A stretch of 64,000 nt of DNA from Flaccisagitta enflata (GCA_965153355.1 OZ231126.1:70060001-70124000), one strand, 5' to 3'. Shown: positions 10,912 to 22,268, counted from the first letter of the stretch. The notes: a model not told the origin generated them from the letters alone. Numbers and translations are program-made.

Positions 10912-11524
10912 TTTTTAGATGCGTCCGTCAAGAACGCATCTCTATAAGAGGGTCTGTCCGTCCGTCCGTCTGTCCGTCCGTCCGTCCGTCCGTCTGTCTG
11001 TAACGCCTGTGCGAAAACCATGTTTCTCGGCTGATTTAGGCCGCGGTGAGATCCTAAACCGAATCTAGTGATCAATAAACGTGTTTTGAGAGTGTCCTTC
11101 ACAACTCGGTCGCTTCATCTGTCTGTCCATCTGTATCCCCATATATGAAATGTGCAACAAAAAGTATCTTACAAAAAACTTGAAGAAAAATGTTTTTTTC
11201 AAAATGAACTTAATATGTAAAGATAAACAAAATATTCAAAAGTTACTTATTCCTGTATATTATATGCTTCCACTCATATACTCACCTATCCAATTTTAGG
11301 TACGACCTAATTATAGTGGTTACTGAATATCAAGACCTTTGGATAAGTAATATTCATGCAGAAAACAAGACTTTTGGCTCACTCTGAACAAATTTTTTTT
11401 TTCATGTATGCTATTGGGTTAGGGGATAAGGATTAGCGCTGAGAAGAAGAGAGAGAGAGAGAGTCACATACTTAGCGCCAAAGTCAATACACGCAGAGAC
11501 ACAGTCTGGACGCATCGTTGCACA
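10912..11524 (-). mobile_element. HG element, subfamily D, long form (D2), interrupted
   Basis: A perfect 8-bp tail stem at 10917-10941 (AGATGCGT/ACGCATCT) is followed by the same body as D1 up to CCCCATATATG near 11145. Body sequence resumes at about 11484 (AATACACGCAGAGACAC). The intervening ~330 bp are absent from D1. The head has GGACGCATCGTTGC, again the inverse of the hairpin strand. Confidence 0.75.
11155..11483. mobile_element. Insertion within D2, shares a dispersed repeat with 40640-40770
   Basis: TATCTTACAAAAAACTTGAA, AAAGTTACTTAT and ATGCTTCCACTC at 11160-11280 match the reverse complement of 40640-40770 in the same order. I infer a dispersed family inserted into D2. No target duplication was resolved. 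A short GA run ends the insert. Confidence 0.5.
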
Positions 11525-11594
11525 AGCCTAAATGGAAGGACATGCCAAAGGACCAATGGACCGACGCATCGATCAACAGACGGACAAAAACGAA

Positions 11595-11814
11595 ACAAGT
11601 GACGCGGGGTCACAATATCGTTGCGGACGGGTGGGCAGGGGCATCCAACCCCCATCCACACCCTAACACTTAAACATACACAAAAAGTATCGCAAACGCT
11701 CGTTTTCCCACTTTTCAACTCGATCACCATGACGGACCAACGGACCGACGGACCGACGGACCAATGGACGGACGGACAAAGCCTCTTATAGAGTTCCGTG
11801 TCCGCAACTAAAAA
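11595..11814 (+). mobile_element. HG element, subfamily B (B2)
   Basis: Collinear with B1: head ACAAGTGACGCGGGGTCACA, TTGCGGACGGGTGGGCAGGG, GACC/GACG repeats, CCTCTTATAGAG, and hairpin 11792-11809 (one mismatch in the stem), then TAAAAA. The close match to B1 over some 215 bp suggests recent shared activity. Confidence 0.78.
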
Positions 11815-12100
11815 GAGCGAGTACCCTGAATTGATCATGCATATGCATCCTTTGGCTTGAAAGAGACAGTTTTGTCAAACCGCTCGTAAGTTGCGGGATT
11901 TTTGAGTTCGATGAACGAAAAGGTAAGTTAAATCGACAATAAAACAGATGAGAGAAAAAAACAAAACAAGATCATTAAAAACCAGGAGAACAGGTAAGTT
12001 CGAAGCGAGTTTACTCCCGCACACAGCAATCCTTGCCAAATAAGAAGATAATCATCAGGATGATATCCACACAAAGGCAGACAACTTGTTCAGCCCGAAC

Positions 12101-12105
<5 letters not shown>
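11815..12105. other. Spacer, nothing recognised
   Basis: No tandem repeat, element end or coding signal seen. Confidence 0.45.
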
Positions 12106-12138
<33 letters not shown>

Positions 12139-12166
12139 CCCGGGGCAGACCGGCATGCAAAGTCTT

Positions 12167-12242
<76 letters not shown>

Positions 12243-12302
12243 TCTTGGGTAAGTTCGGGAGAGGGGAGGAGCAGAAGAGGAGGTTGCAACGAGAATGAGG
12301 AT

Positions 12303-12338
<36 letters not shown>

Positions 12339-12342
12339 AGAG

Positions 12343-12380
<38 letters not shown>

Positions 12381-12400
12381 GTTGCACTCAAGCGAGACCC
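12106..12400. repeat. Inverted GA / CT / GA tracts
   Basis: (GA)n at about 12107-12135 is followed by a short GC-rich loop and (CT)n at about 12170-12241. (GA)n resumes at 12307-12377 with one interruption. The first two tracts are complementary and can form a long hairpin. The open frames on both strands are repeat translations. Confidence 0.88.
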
Positions 12401-12805
12401 ACTCATTCGTTCGTGCGCAGTGAGCGAGCAAGGAGCGAACGAGCAATGAGAGGGTTCCTCTCATTCTCCTGGCCTTCGCGGAAAAGGGAGAGGGCTGGGA
12501 GTTGGAGCAGTTTGGAGGCGAAGATTAGGTGCATCAGGAGCCCCTCGGCTAAGTTTAGCGCTGGTTGGGAGCGAAAACCCAGCTAAGGAGTGAGTATGCT
12601 TTTTGAAAAAGGGCTGAAGAGACCTCAGGTACTGAGGGACTCACAGACAGACATACCCTATTATAGACGTTTTCAGTGTCTGTAAAAACAGATCTTTCCC
12701 AGGTGTCAAGAAAACATTTCTAATATTAACTTGGACAGCCATTATCTCATCCAAAATTTAACACCTTATTTAACACAATATTTTGTTAATAATTTGTTAC
12801 CAGGT
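12401..12805. other. Spacer with a GAGCGA-rich start
   Basis: GTGAGCGAGCAAGGAGCGAACGAGC-like sequence at 12418-12445 resembles the GAGCG repeats at 30310-30440. The rest shows nothing recognised. Confidence 0.4.
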
Positions 12806-13030
12806 GTCCTTAAGCACAAGGGGCACTGGGTTATGATAGTGTTGTGGAAGCATGGGCAGGAGCATAGAACCCTGATCCATACCCTCACCAACAAAGAAAA
12901 CCATAACTGCAGCATCATGCATGTACATTTTCACTCTTTTCTACTCAATCATAATGGACCAACGGACCAACGGGCAAATGTACAGTCAGTTGAATCACCA
13001 AAGCCATTACAGAGTTGCCTGTTCGTACAA
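12806..13030 (+). mobile_element. Decayed HG element, subfamily B-like (B3)
   Basis: CACAAGGGGCACTGGGTTAT, then a head with GCATGGGCAGGAGCAT, CCCTGATCCATACCCTC, TTTTCACTCTTTTCTACTC, a short GGACCAAC tract and CATTACAGAGTTGCCTGTTC follow the B1 order. The tail hairpin is degraded. Assignment rests on order and spacing. Confidence 0.5.
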
Positions 13031-13224
13031 GTTCCAATATAAATACAAGTACAAATACTGATGACTATTCCTCCATCCGCAGTTCCTAGAAAAAAAATGA
13101 ATACATCAAAATCATTGTCATCGATAGAAACGATCGCAGTTCCTTTTTGGTCAATCCGACTCGCTATTGTCAGGTAGAGAAAAACAAAAGAGCTGATTCC
13201 GAGATTATTGAGAAGCTAGAAGGG

Positions 13225-13420
13225 AGTAACATTTACCTTCTTCTTTTTCTTCTTCTTCTTTTTCTTCATCCTCTTCTTCAACTTCTTCTTCTTCTCTTCT
13301 TCTTTTTTCTTTTTTCTCCTCTCCTTTTTCTTCTTCTTCTTGACCAACCAACCAACTGACCACCTGACCAACTGACTGATGGACACAACCTCTTATTGAT
13401 GTGCGTTGGCGCACATAAAA
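13225..13420 (+). mobile_element. CTT tract joined to an HG tail with a variant hairpin
   Basis: (CTT)n with CTC interruptions at 13228-13342 leads into GACCAACC/GACCACCT repeats, CAACCTCTTATTG, and a perfect hairpin at 13399-13416 (ATGTGCG, loop TTGG, CGCACAT), followed by TAAAAA. The stem differs at several positions from the A, B and D stems yet stays fully paired. No head is visible upstream. Confidence 0.65.
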
Positions 13421-13487
13421 AAGGAAAAAAAGAAAGTATGAAAAAAAGCATGAAAGAAAAAAGGTGAAAAAAAGAAAGATGGAAAGA

Positions 13488-13640
13488 AAACAATGCCGGA
13501 TACACGGCTACCGAAGTCGCGTGCGGGTGGGCATGGAAAGAAAGAGGGACAAAATGAAAGAAAGAAAGAAAGAAATAATGAAAGAAAAAAAAAACATTCC
13601 GAAAGAAAAACATGGAGAAAGAAAAAAATCTGGAAGAAAG
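13488..13640 (+). mobile_element. HG-A head followed by GAAA repeats
   Basis: The sequence GCCGGATACACGGCTACCGA, AGTCGCGTGCGGGTGGGCA at 13495-13534 is a close match to other A heads. (GAAA)n repeats to about 13640 replace the usual body and GGAC tract. Either the element is truncated by microsatellite growth, or it is a variant with a different middle. Confidence 0.6.
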
Positions 13641-13980
13641 AATGTACAAACGAGCGCTTGAGGGACCAGCATGTACATGTCTAAGTTCGAGTCATAGAAG
13701 ATTAGCATGAACACATCCAAGGACAGCGCGAACATGTCTCAGAGGAAAGTGGCCTGACACCACTTGGCAAGAAGACCCTCGTGAACACACCCACTCAAAA
13801 TGTAATGCACCACGGAGTTAAATTGTGTTTTACTACTTGTGTTTTAAGATTTGGTACTGTCAAAAGTTATATCTTCCCCAAATTTCCTTTTTTTGACTTT
13901 TTTCCCCCTTTGATTTCCTTCCCCATCTCCAGACCCTTTGATTCCCCGCCCCCAAGGGAGGGGGGGGGGACTCAATAATA
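13641..13980. other. Spacer with a short dispersed repeat
   Basis: Around 13905-13960, AATCAAAGGGTCTGGAGATG (reverse strand) resembles 55405-55440. No borders could be set, and nothing else was recognised. Confidence 0.35.
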
Positions 13981-14396
13981 TACTACGCGAATTTAAAAAA
14001 AAAGACGCGCCTTTTTATTTTATGATAAAACTGACTTAAAAATTGTTTAAAAAATTTATTAGAGAAAGTGGTTTTGAAGATTTTCAAATTATCTTTCATT
14101 CTAGGCCAATCCCAGATCTGTATCTTTAACGGTTTAGGAGCTAGAGCTCTCTAAAGTGAGACACCATTTTAATGAATTGCAGCTTTTTCAAAGGAACTGC
14201 AAAAACAAATTCTGCAACATTTTTACTCAAACTAATGCCATTTCTAAACGAAAAAAGATAGAGATACCAGATTGGCGCCAAATGAAAGAGTATTTCAAGG
14301 GCTTCAAAATGGTCCATGATTTTACTTAGTTTTTTCGATTGTCAATGGCGTAATCTACCATTCAAAAGTGCGTCTTTTTTCTTAATTCGCTTAGTA
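13981..14396. mobile_element. Non-autonomous TIR element, ~416 bp
   Basis: TACTACGCGAATTTAAAAAA with AGACGCGCC at the left is complementary to AGTGCGTC...AATTCGCTTAGTA at the right. AT-rich interior with no transposase. Interior wording such as TTTCTAAACGA is shared with the 8817-9519 element, suggesting related families. Confidence 0.6.
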
Positions 14397-14872
14397 CAGG
14401 CCTGTAATGATTTTTACCTGTGTAACCAAAATTAAACAAATCACCAGAGGGCAACATTGTTCAGAGACCATACCCTTATAGGATAGATTTGAGGTCAAGC
14501 ATAATGCGACTGCTGGACATTCTTATCCAAGGTACTGAGTAGTATGACAAGTGGAACAATATGTAATATTCAACATATACTTATATGGATGATCGCGTTT
14601 TTTGGATACTTTGAAAAAAGTTTTAATCTGGGTTTGAATTGAATGGCGTTTATTGCACATGCGGAAACACACATACAAAAGGACGATATGGATTTTAACA
14701 AGAAGTCAAATCCCTTCCTACCTTCACCCCTCTGGGTTTGAATCATTTCATACTACGGGATGACCAAAATCCCCTCTTACAGATCCTTCATGACATCCTG
14801 ACTCGCCATCACCATCATTGAAAAGATCGTTTTATCGGTATTCACTGACACTGTATCGTATAAATTTTACAT
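14397..14872. other. Spacer, nothing recognised
   Basis: No element end, tandem repeat or coding signal seen before the hexanucleotide tract. Confidence 0.45.
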
Positions 14873-14962
14873 TTTGTTTTTGTTTTTGTTTTTGTTTTTG
14901 TTTTTGTTTTTGTTTTTGTTTTTGTTTTTGTTTTTGTTTTTGTTTTTGTTTTTGTTTTTGTT
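14873..14962. repeat. TTTTTG hexanucleotide microsatellite
   Basis: Fifteen near-perfect TTTTTG units. The overlapping 77-codon frame is a Cys-Phe repeat and not a gene. Confidence 0.95.
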
Positions 14963-15582
14963 TAATAGGATGTGCAAAAAATCTCGTACTACTACTAGCT
15001 ATCAAAGCTATAGAAAAGACACCTAGATTTGAAGAAATTCTTTTAAGTTAATGTTCAAAATTACAAATATGTTGTTGTTCATAATCTAGATGAGGAAAAA
15101 TGATGAATGGTAGACAAAAGAACGCGTTTTTAGACCAACAGGGATATGTGTAGAATGTAAGAAAAGATTTCTTTTTTTGGTGAATCAATATTTATCTCTG
15201 GTCAAAGTTTGATTGATATATCACTTTTGTTAACTGACACCCCTCCTAGATGACCTAACTAACCCCCATTAATACATTTATTCTCAAACAATCCATCTAG
15301 GTGCCAATATAGTTGCAAAAAACATTCATTTTGTAATGAGCACATCTCTACAAATGAAATCATGTCAAAACCTGATTTCTTGTTTTTTTCTAAGTACATG
15401 TCCAGCCCATGTTTGGAAATTATATTACATGTTCTTAGTTTCTGCTTTGGGTATGATTAACAAGTATGGTTTTCAAGCTATAGAGCAAAGACGAAATTTT
15501 TTGCTCACCCTGTTAGACAATAGTTAGGTTTTAAATCCATGTTTGGAATTGAATCATGGTACTCAAGCCTAGCAGAATCCTA
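14963..15582. other. AT-rich spacer, nothing recognised
   Basis: Short frames only; no repeat family or RNA signal noted. Confidence 0.5.
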
Positions 15583-15946
15583 ACAAGGCCAACACCTATA
15601 AGTCGTGTGCGAGACAGATTGACTTAGAATGACATTGAATGACTTAGAATGACTCAATATACTCTTAAAGCACTTTAAATGAAGAAATAAAACTGATAAA
15701 AAAGTAAAAGTGTGACAGACGGACGGACGGACGGACGGACAGACGGACAGACGGACGGACAGACGGACGGACGGACGGACGGACGGACGGACGGACGACC
15801 GGCGGCGGACGGACGAGCGGGCAGGACGGGCGGCGGACGGCGGACGGACGGACAGATGGACGGATGGACAGACAGACGGACGGACAGGTGGACAAACGGA
15901 TGGACAGACAAAGCAGGGTGTAGAATCGCGTGCACGGGACTAAAAA
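15583..15946 (+). mobile_element. HG element, subfamily E (E1)
   Basis: The head ACAAGGCCAACACCTATAAG with AGTCGTGTGCGAGAC is followed by a short array of GACTTAGAAT decamers, AAAGTGTGAC, about 180 bp of GGAC-type repeats, AAAGCAGGGTGTAGAATCGCG, and a tail 15924-15941 with a weakened stem, then TAAAAA. E2 at 21256 shares head and decamers. Confidence 0.76.
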
Positions 15947-16109
15947 TAGAGCCAATACAGACATTCTCGTAATTTAATATACTAGCTCCGTTTTTTTTTT
16001 TTTTTTCTTTTTTTTTTTTTGTATTTTTGCTCATTCACAAATCACGTTCTTCTCTTCCGTTATTACCTCGGTCCGGCTTTTACTTTTGATTCATTTTTCT
16101 GGTTCTTAA

Positions 16110-16146
16110 ATTGGACTTAAATTGGACTTAAATTGGACTTAAATTG
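16110..16146. repeat. Short 12-bp tandem repeat
   Basis: AAATTGGACTTA is repeated about three times just downstream of E1 and a T-rich stretch. Confidence 0.8.
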
Positions 16147-16206
16147 ATGAACTTCTAAATACCTATTTCACGATAGAAACCTCAACGTCTTTGGCAGTAA
16201 CATTAA

Positions 16207-16320
<114 letters not shown>

Positions 16321-16521
16321 CATGTCGAAGCACATTCAATAGTCGAGCTCTCTCTGAGAAGGATGATCAATTATCGATGATTTTTATCGATGATGGCGAT
16401 GATGGCGATGACGACTGTTACAAATTCTGAGTCAATAAACCTTTTCCATTGTTCTGTCTTGGGCCATGGAACTTGGAACATGGGATGGAAGGATACTAGT
16501 GCAAACTAGATGTTAGATAAC

Positions 16522-16935
16522 ACGGCCGGCTACATGGCTACCCCATTCGCATGCGGGTGGGCAGAGACCGTATTTGTGATCACTTGATCATTTGGGCGGG
16601 GTCACAATATCGTTGCGGACGGGTAGGCAGAGGCATAAAACTCCGGCCCCATCTACACCCCAACCCACCCCCAAAACTCAAACACACAACAGGTCGCCCA
16701 AGGGCAACACGTGGTCAGCGATACCCGTTGCCCTGCTTTGCATGGTTGTGAATTGGAATCAAAGGCAGGGCAGCGGCCCCAAAGGGGACGAAGTCCTGTA
16801 GAACACAGGGGACTTTTGTTTGTTTGTCGTCCATCCAGCCGTCCGTCCGTCCGTCCGTCCATCCGTCCGTCGTTCTGTCCGTCCATCCTTCCGTCCGTCC
16901 GTCCGTCCGTCCGTCCGTCCGTCCGTCCGTGAATT
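16522..16935 (+). mobile_element. Mosaic of HG-A head, HG-B body and family C arm (C2)
   Basis: 16522-16593 reads as an A head (GGCCGGCTACATGGCTACC, GCATGCGGGTGGGCAGAG). 16594-16686 reads as B body (GGCGGGGTCACAATATCG, TTGCGGACGGGTAGGCAGAG). 16689-16835 is a family C left half (ACAGGTCGCCCAAGGGCAA, CCCTGCTTTGC, GCAGCGGCCCCAAAGGGG), followed by about 90 bp of GTCC repeats. There is no tail hairpin and no C right arm. Three heads in the same orientation point to serial insertion or to capture during replication. Confidence 0.7.
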
Positions 16936-17341
16936 CAATATGTATTCTTTTCTTTTTTTTTACTTTAAACTTTTTAGTCCCTTATTCTCTCTTGTGAGGA
17001 TGATTGATGATTGATGGATTTTATCGATGATGGCAATGACTGTGCCATCAGCTGTGGCAAATAATCAAAGGGAACTCAGTCATTTAGTCAACTTAGTCAT
17101 TTCAGTCGGCGCTGAGTTAAGAACCATCGATGACGATTGATAGTGATGATTCATCATTGGTAAAGAATCATCGGAATTTCCAGCATTGTGCTCAATTTTT
17201 TGAGACAGTGAATATGTATAAAGTTCAGAAAAAAAACTATGTTTTTTGACAACTGCAAATGTGGCATCGCTTTACTTATATCTGTATAATTTAGATACTA
17301 AAATGTGACAAACTTCCTAAATCTCATGTCGTCTAATCTAG
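16936..17341. other. Spacer with GATGATT repeats
   Basis: Short GATTGATG repeats near 17000. The last seven bases (17335-17341, AATCTAG) are the left copy of the target duplication of the next element. Confidence 0.5.
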
Positions 17342-20188
17342 TGGCCTCCTGCACTTAGGCCAAAAATTTTCTGATTTTTTTCTGATGACATTTTTAAGGC
17401 CCTAGACATGTGTATGGACTCAATATACAATGTAACCTGGAAATCTGGGACCATTTGGTCCAAAAAAAGGACCCGGATGGCCCAAAAAACTGGTCAAAAT
17501 AGTTAAAAACTGTTATTTTTCAGTAATTGCTCGCATAATTCAGATAGTATGTAAAAGATATCATAAAATGAATACTAAATTGTTAATATAGTAGTTTGAA
17601 GAAATAATTTGAGCTCAGATTAGGGCTTCCACAGGTCAAAACTAGATGAAATTAAGGTAAATTGACCATAAAACTGGTCAAATAGGCCAAAACTGTTATT
17701 TTTCAGTAATTGCTTCCATGGATCAGATAGTATGTTAAAAATATCATTTAATTAATACTTAATTGTTAGTATAGAAGTTTTAGGGAAATAACTTGAGCTC
17801 AGATTACGGTTTGCACAGGTCTAAATTAGGTCAAATTAGGCTAAATTGACCATAAATCTACAAAAAAAATGTGCAAAAAAGGTTGTAAAATAATTTTGAA
17901 GCTAGAAAGATAATTAATTACGTTGGTTAGTCTTTATAATGCTTTAGGCCAGTAATGTATATGCATCAGGCTTAAGTCAGAGTAATATTTGGCTAACATT
18001 AGATCAGTATCATTGTAAAACATAAAAAATCATGAAAAAACTGGCCTCTACTCTCCTGACAGCGTGGGATTCAATATAAATTTGGTCCAGAATACATAGA
18101 ATACTCGGCACAAAAAGCAGCAGGAATCCTAAAACAAACTCACCTTAAACCCTTAAGTGAGATTATCACTCAGGAGCAACTGAGTGAAATCCCTTTTGAT
18201 AATAAAGTTTGTAAAAACTATTTTGGACAAATGGCAGCACAGCTGAGAAAAAAAGGAGGTGCTGCCTTTCATGTCATTGGTGAAAGGCTGGTGCTCAGCT
18301 CCAATACATATTTGGCTTTCACAAATGGTGAAGATGTTTATGAACAAAGAGTTGAAAAGTCAAAAGAAGCAAGTTAACAAAATTGGTCTAAAGCCACAAA
18401 TATGTCACTGATGCATTGGCTGACATTCTTGCATGAGAGAAATAAAAAAACAAGCTCATTGCACAATGTGCTGAAAATAAAAGGAAGCACAACTTCCATG
18501 GACTTGTAACTTCACAGGATGATGTCAACTTCATATTTGCCAAGATTCAGAAGTTTAGTGAGCAAAATGAGGAAGGAGATAAAGGTCAAGAAGAGATATT
18601 CTTGGAGCTTCCAAACGACTTAGTTTTGTTCAAGCAATACAATATCTCTTCCACAAAGATGTACCCAAAACTCCTAGAACTGCATGCCTTTGACTCTTCC
18701 AACCAGGAAAACATTACTGTTGAAGACATTTATGAAAGAACAATGTTTTGACCTCAACTTACTCTTGAGCCCACTCAATCATAAAATCTGCAAAGCCACG
18801 TTTGATGACATCTGAAGAGCCTTTTGTTGACTTGGCATGGCCACCACCAGAAAGAGAGTTCTTTATTGCACTTCTTGAAAATGAATGGTCTGTCTGTTCA
18901 GTCATCTTTTATGATGAGGCCAGTGATACAATCAAGGCTCATCTACTTAAAGCTATCAAGACTATAGCGAAAGATGATACTAGAAAAACATATTGGATTT
19001 ACAGTGAAGAAGAAAATATTAACACATGAAGAAGAAAATGTTTACACAAATTTGAAGAAAAGCAAGTCTTGGCAATGAGGCGCTCTATCAATTTTGCAAA
19101 AAAACATCAAACAAAAAAATCCTGTTTTTGCACCCATGGAACGTGAGGTCATTGAGGGAATGACCTCTTAGTCCTGACTGAATTTTTAAGCAGCTGCTCA
19201 TATGATATTTTTATCAAGATATATAATGTGAAAATGAATGTTTTTAAAGAGATCCAAAGTTTCTCTTTAATTTCCAATCTGCAAATCAAGTGGTTTTGTC
19301 CAAGATTCTCACTTGATATGACTTTCAGCATATTTTGTAAGTTTAACCATACTTCCTTATTCTAATGTTTTTAAAATCAAGAACCTCATAATTCTAATGT
19401 TCTTTTGAAATATGGATTTTTGATTATTTTCTTTGTTGCATTAAAATTATTGATGGTTGTTATAAAAAAAAAATTTCAAAGATTGCTACCGCTTCAACAT
19501 AAAGAAACAATAAGTTCAGGTTAATCAGTCATACTCTGGGCTATTCTATACCTAATTTTAGCCTGTTTTAAGACTTCAATGGGCTCTCACAATTTGATAC
19601 ATCCAATTTACATTAAATAACAACATATTTTTTCATTTAATCTCTTTAGGAATCTTAACCTAAAGTCAGGAAATAAAAAAATGCTGCAAATCTCTATTTT
19701 AGCTTGTTTTGACCAGTTTTTCAGCTATGTTGACCTAATTTTGACCAGTTTTAAATCTTGAATAGGCTCTTAGAACTTTGTTCTCTTGATTCACATTAGA
19801 TATCTATATATTTTCACTATAATTGTCTCTAAAAATCATATCAGCAAGTGAAACCCTGTTTATGCTTGTTTTGACCAGTTTTTTAGCTATTTTGACCTCA
19901 TTTTGTCCAGAATTAAGACTTCTATGAGCTCTTACAACTCTGTGCACTTGATTCACATAAGACAATTATATATTTGCACAATAATTATTTCTAGAAATCA
20001 TTCCAACAAGCTAAAAAACAAAAAAACATTAATTTTGCTTGTTTTGACCAGTTTTTTAGCCCATCCGGGTCCTTTTTTTAGGTCAAATGAGCCCAGATTG
20101 CCACAACATGTCATGTTATGGGCCCATACACACGCCTGGAGGCTTAAAAATTGAATCCCTTTCGATGAGTTTCAAGTGCAGGAGGCCA
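17342..20188. mobile_element. 2.85-kb long-TIR transposon with 7-bp target duplication
   Basis: The left end TGGCCTCCTGCACTTAGGCC is complementary to the right end, which closes with GTGCAGGAGGCCA. The arms stay alignable for roughly 180 bp through GACCCGGATGG and CTGGTCAAAA, then continue as subterminal repeats of about 160-185 bp (two on the left, about three on the right, marked by TTTTGACCAGTTTTT or its inverse). AATCTAG flanks both ends (17335-17341 and 20189-20195). The centre holds a decayed gene. Target length and TIR sequence do not let me name a superfamily. Subterminal repeats are commonly transposase binding sites. Confidence 0.82.
18060..19146 (+). pseudogene. Decayed protein-coding remnant, unknown function, inside the TIR transposon
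   Basis: Four consecutive plus-strand segments have varied, non-repetitive composition. 18060-18377 contains YFGQMAAQLRKKGGAAFHVI. 18446-18751 contains DLVLFKQYNISSTKMYPKLL. 18802-19029 contains WPPPEREFFIALLENEWSVC. 19030-19146 contains VLAMRRSINFAKKH. They lie in different or stop-separated frames, so at least two frameshifts and two stops have accumulated over some 340 codons. No intact start is evident. I recognise no transposase catalytic motif or other domain. Position between the TIRs suggests it was the element's own gene, perhaps one of several. Confidence 0.6.
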
Positions 20189-20195
20189 AATCTAG

Positions 20196-20545
20196 ACAGT
20201 CAACATTAGAGTAGTATCCCAGAAGAAGTTGCCCTAAGACTGAGGCTCTGGTTTTTTTTCATGATCATGAAGGTGTATTGTTTCGTCCTGTTGGTCAGTC
20301 AATTCAGAGGAAAGAGAGGGGGCGGGATATGGATATAGAGAAAGAGACTTCGGTAGGTTATCACGCCCACCCAGCGGAATTGAGGAGAATGAGGCTCTCT
20401 TCTCTCCTCTCCTCTCCTCTCCTCCTCATTTTCAGCGAAGGAGAGCTCATAGTTCCAAGGCATCGCTAGACGGCTCTCATGCAGCGGCCACCCTTTCCGT
20501 AGAGTCTAAGTAGATTAAGATTTGGCGCTCTCTTACACAGATCGA
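20196..20545. other. Spacer with a CTCTC pentanucleotide run
   Basis: CTCTCCTCTCCTCTCC at 20398-20425 can pair with GAGGAGAATGAGG just upstream. Nothing else recognised. Confidence 0.45.
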
Positions 20546-20549
<4 letters not shown>

Positions 20550-20596
<47 letters not shown>

Positions 20597-20670
20597 CTCC
20601 AGAATAGTGAATGGGGTCCGGTTTAGGGCATTTGGGGTCGGGTGGGTTGGGTTGGGTGGGTGGAGCGGCT
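20550..20670. repeat. AG tract followed by G-rich GGGTTGGGT sequence
   Basis: (AG)n at 20550-20593, then GGGTCGGGTGGGTTGGG and GGTGGGTGG near 20636-20663. The several closely spaced GGG runs fit a G-quadruplex pattern. Confidence 0.75.
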
Positions 20671-20794
20671 ACATGGGTAAGGGAAGGCAGAGTTCATAGA
20701 TGATTGAGAGTGAGTTTATGATGTGCTCAAAAATATGTCAGAATAACACCAAAGCTCAGCAGAGATGATTTTCGTTTTCAGAGAAAACGGGGGG

Positions 20795-21116
20795 AAGAAG
20801 AAGAAGAAGAAGAAGAAGAAGAAGAAGAAGAAGAAGAAGAAGAAGAAGAAGAAGAAGAAGGAGAAGAAAAAGAGTGAGAAGAAAAAAGGAAGACGAAGGA
20901 AAAGAAGGAAAAAAGGAGAAGAAGAAAAGGAAGAAGAAGAAGAAGAAGAAGAAGAAGAAGAAGAAGAAGAAGAAAAAGAAGAAGAAGAAGAAGAAGAAGA
21001 AGAAAAGAAGATAAAAAGAAAAAGACTAAAAAGTAGATGAAAAGAAAGAAGAAGAAGAAGAAGAAGAAGAAGAAGAAGAAGAAGAAGAAGAAGAAGAAGA
21101 AAAGAAAGAAATAAAA

Positions 21117-21156
<40 letters not shown>

Positions 21157-21157
21157 G

Positions 21158-21220
<63 letters not shown>

Positions 21221-21225
21221 GACAG
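20795..21225. repeat. ~430-bp polypurine GAA to GAAA tract
   Basis: GAA repeats with minor GGAA interruptions (20795-21105) pass into GAAA repeats (21110-21225). The plus strand is almost entirely purine. GAA tracts are known to form triplex DNA. The 205-codon minus frame is repeat translation. Confidence 0.95.
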
Positions 21226-21255
21226 ACCCAGACTGAAGACCAGATTGGAGTTAAA

Positions 21256-21606
21256 ACAAGGCCAACACCTATAAGTCGCGTGCGAGACTTACAGACAAAG
21301 AGTGACTTAGAATGACTTAGAATGACTTTCAATGACTTAGAATGACCTAAAATGACCAAAATTGACTTAAAATGACTAAAAAAACAAAAAACCAAAAATA
21401 ACTTAAAATAACTTAAAATGACTTGAAATGACTTAAAATGACTTAGACTGACTCAAAATGACTAAGAATAACTATAAATGACTTAAAATGACTTAAAATG
21501 ACCTAAGAGTCGACGTTATAGTACAAAAAAGTAAAGTGTGACGGACGGACGGACCGACGGACGGACGGACAAAGCGGGTTGTAGAGTCGCGTGCACGCGA
21601 CTAAAA
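21256..21606 (+). mobile_element. HG element, subfamily E (E2)
   Basis: Head ACAAGGCCAACACCTATAAG with AGTCGCGTGCGAGAC; about 20 degenerate copies of the decamer AATGACTTAA fill the middle; then AAAGTGTGAC, GGAC repeats, AAAGCGGGTTGTAGAG, and the tail 21585-21602. The tail is an exact 18-bp palindrome (AGTCGCGTGCACGCGACT), followed by TAAAAA. This is the best-preserved E copy. Confidence 0.85.
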
Positions 21607-21768
21607 ATACGAGGATAGAAAAATTTAAGAAGAAAGTTGCACAGAAGGAAGTAAAAAGAAAAGGCGGATTTGAGTCTGGGCTGAGGAAGAACCCACATGA
21701 TCGGGGAAATATCTCGGTTTGAAGTCAGATGGCCTAAAAGAATGCACCGCTGCGGATGGTTTAGTAGG

Positions 21769-21770
<2 letters not shown>

Positions 21771-21864
<94 letters not shown>

Positions 21865-22058
21865 AAGATGGAGAGAGCGACAGAAAGACAGACAGACATA
21901 CAGAAATAGAGATTGACATACTTACAGACTGACACACCGATAGACAGAAAGAGAGTTGGAGAAAGGAACACCTTGACCTAGAGATTGTGTGCAAGGAAAG
22001 CAACAAACGAATTTTGCACTTACAGATGAGAGGCAAAAAAGGAAATAAAGAAATAAAA

Positions 22059-22141
<83 letters not shown>
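21771..22141. repeat. GA tract and GAAA tract
   Basis: (GA)n at 21771-21859 grades into GACA words. Unique sequence spans about 21910-22050. (GAAA)n occupies 22056-22141. Confidence 0.92.
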
Positions 22142-22268
22142 GCAAGATCATTAGCAAACAGAGTGACTGACTAGGACCAGAAAAGCGGCAAAATCATTTA
22201 CATTCTTTTTTCAAATGGCAAACAATTACCCATTTAATATCTCATCATACCTCATCAGTGGCTTGAAG

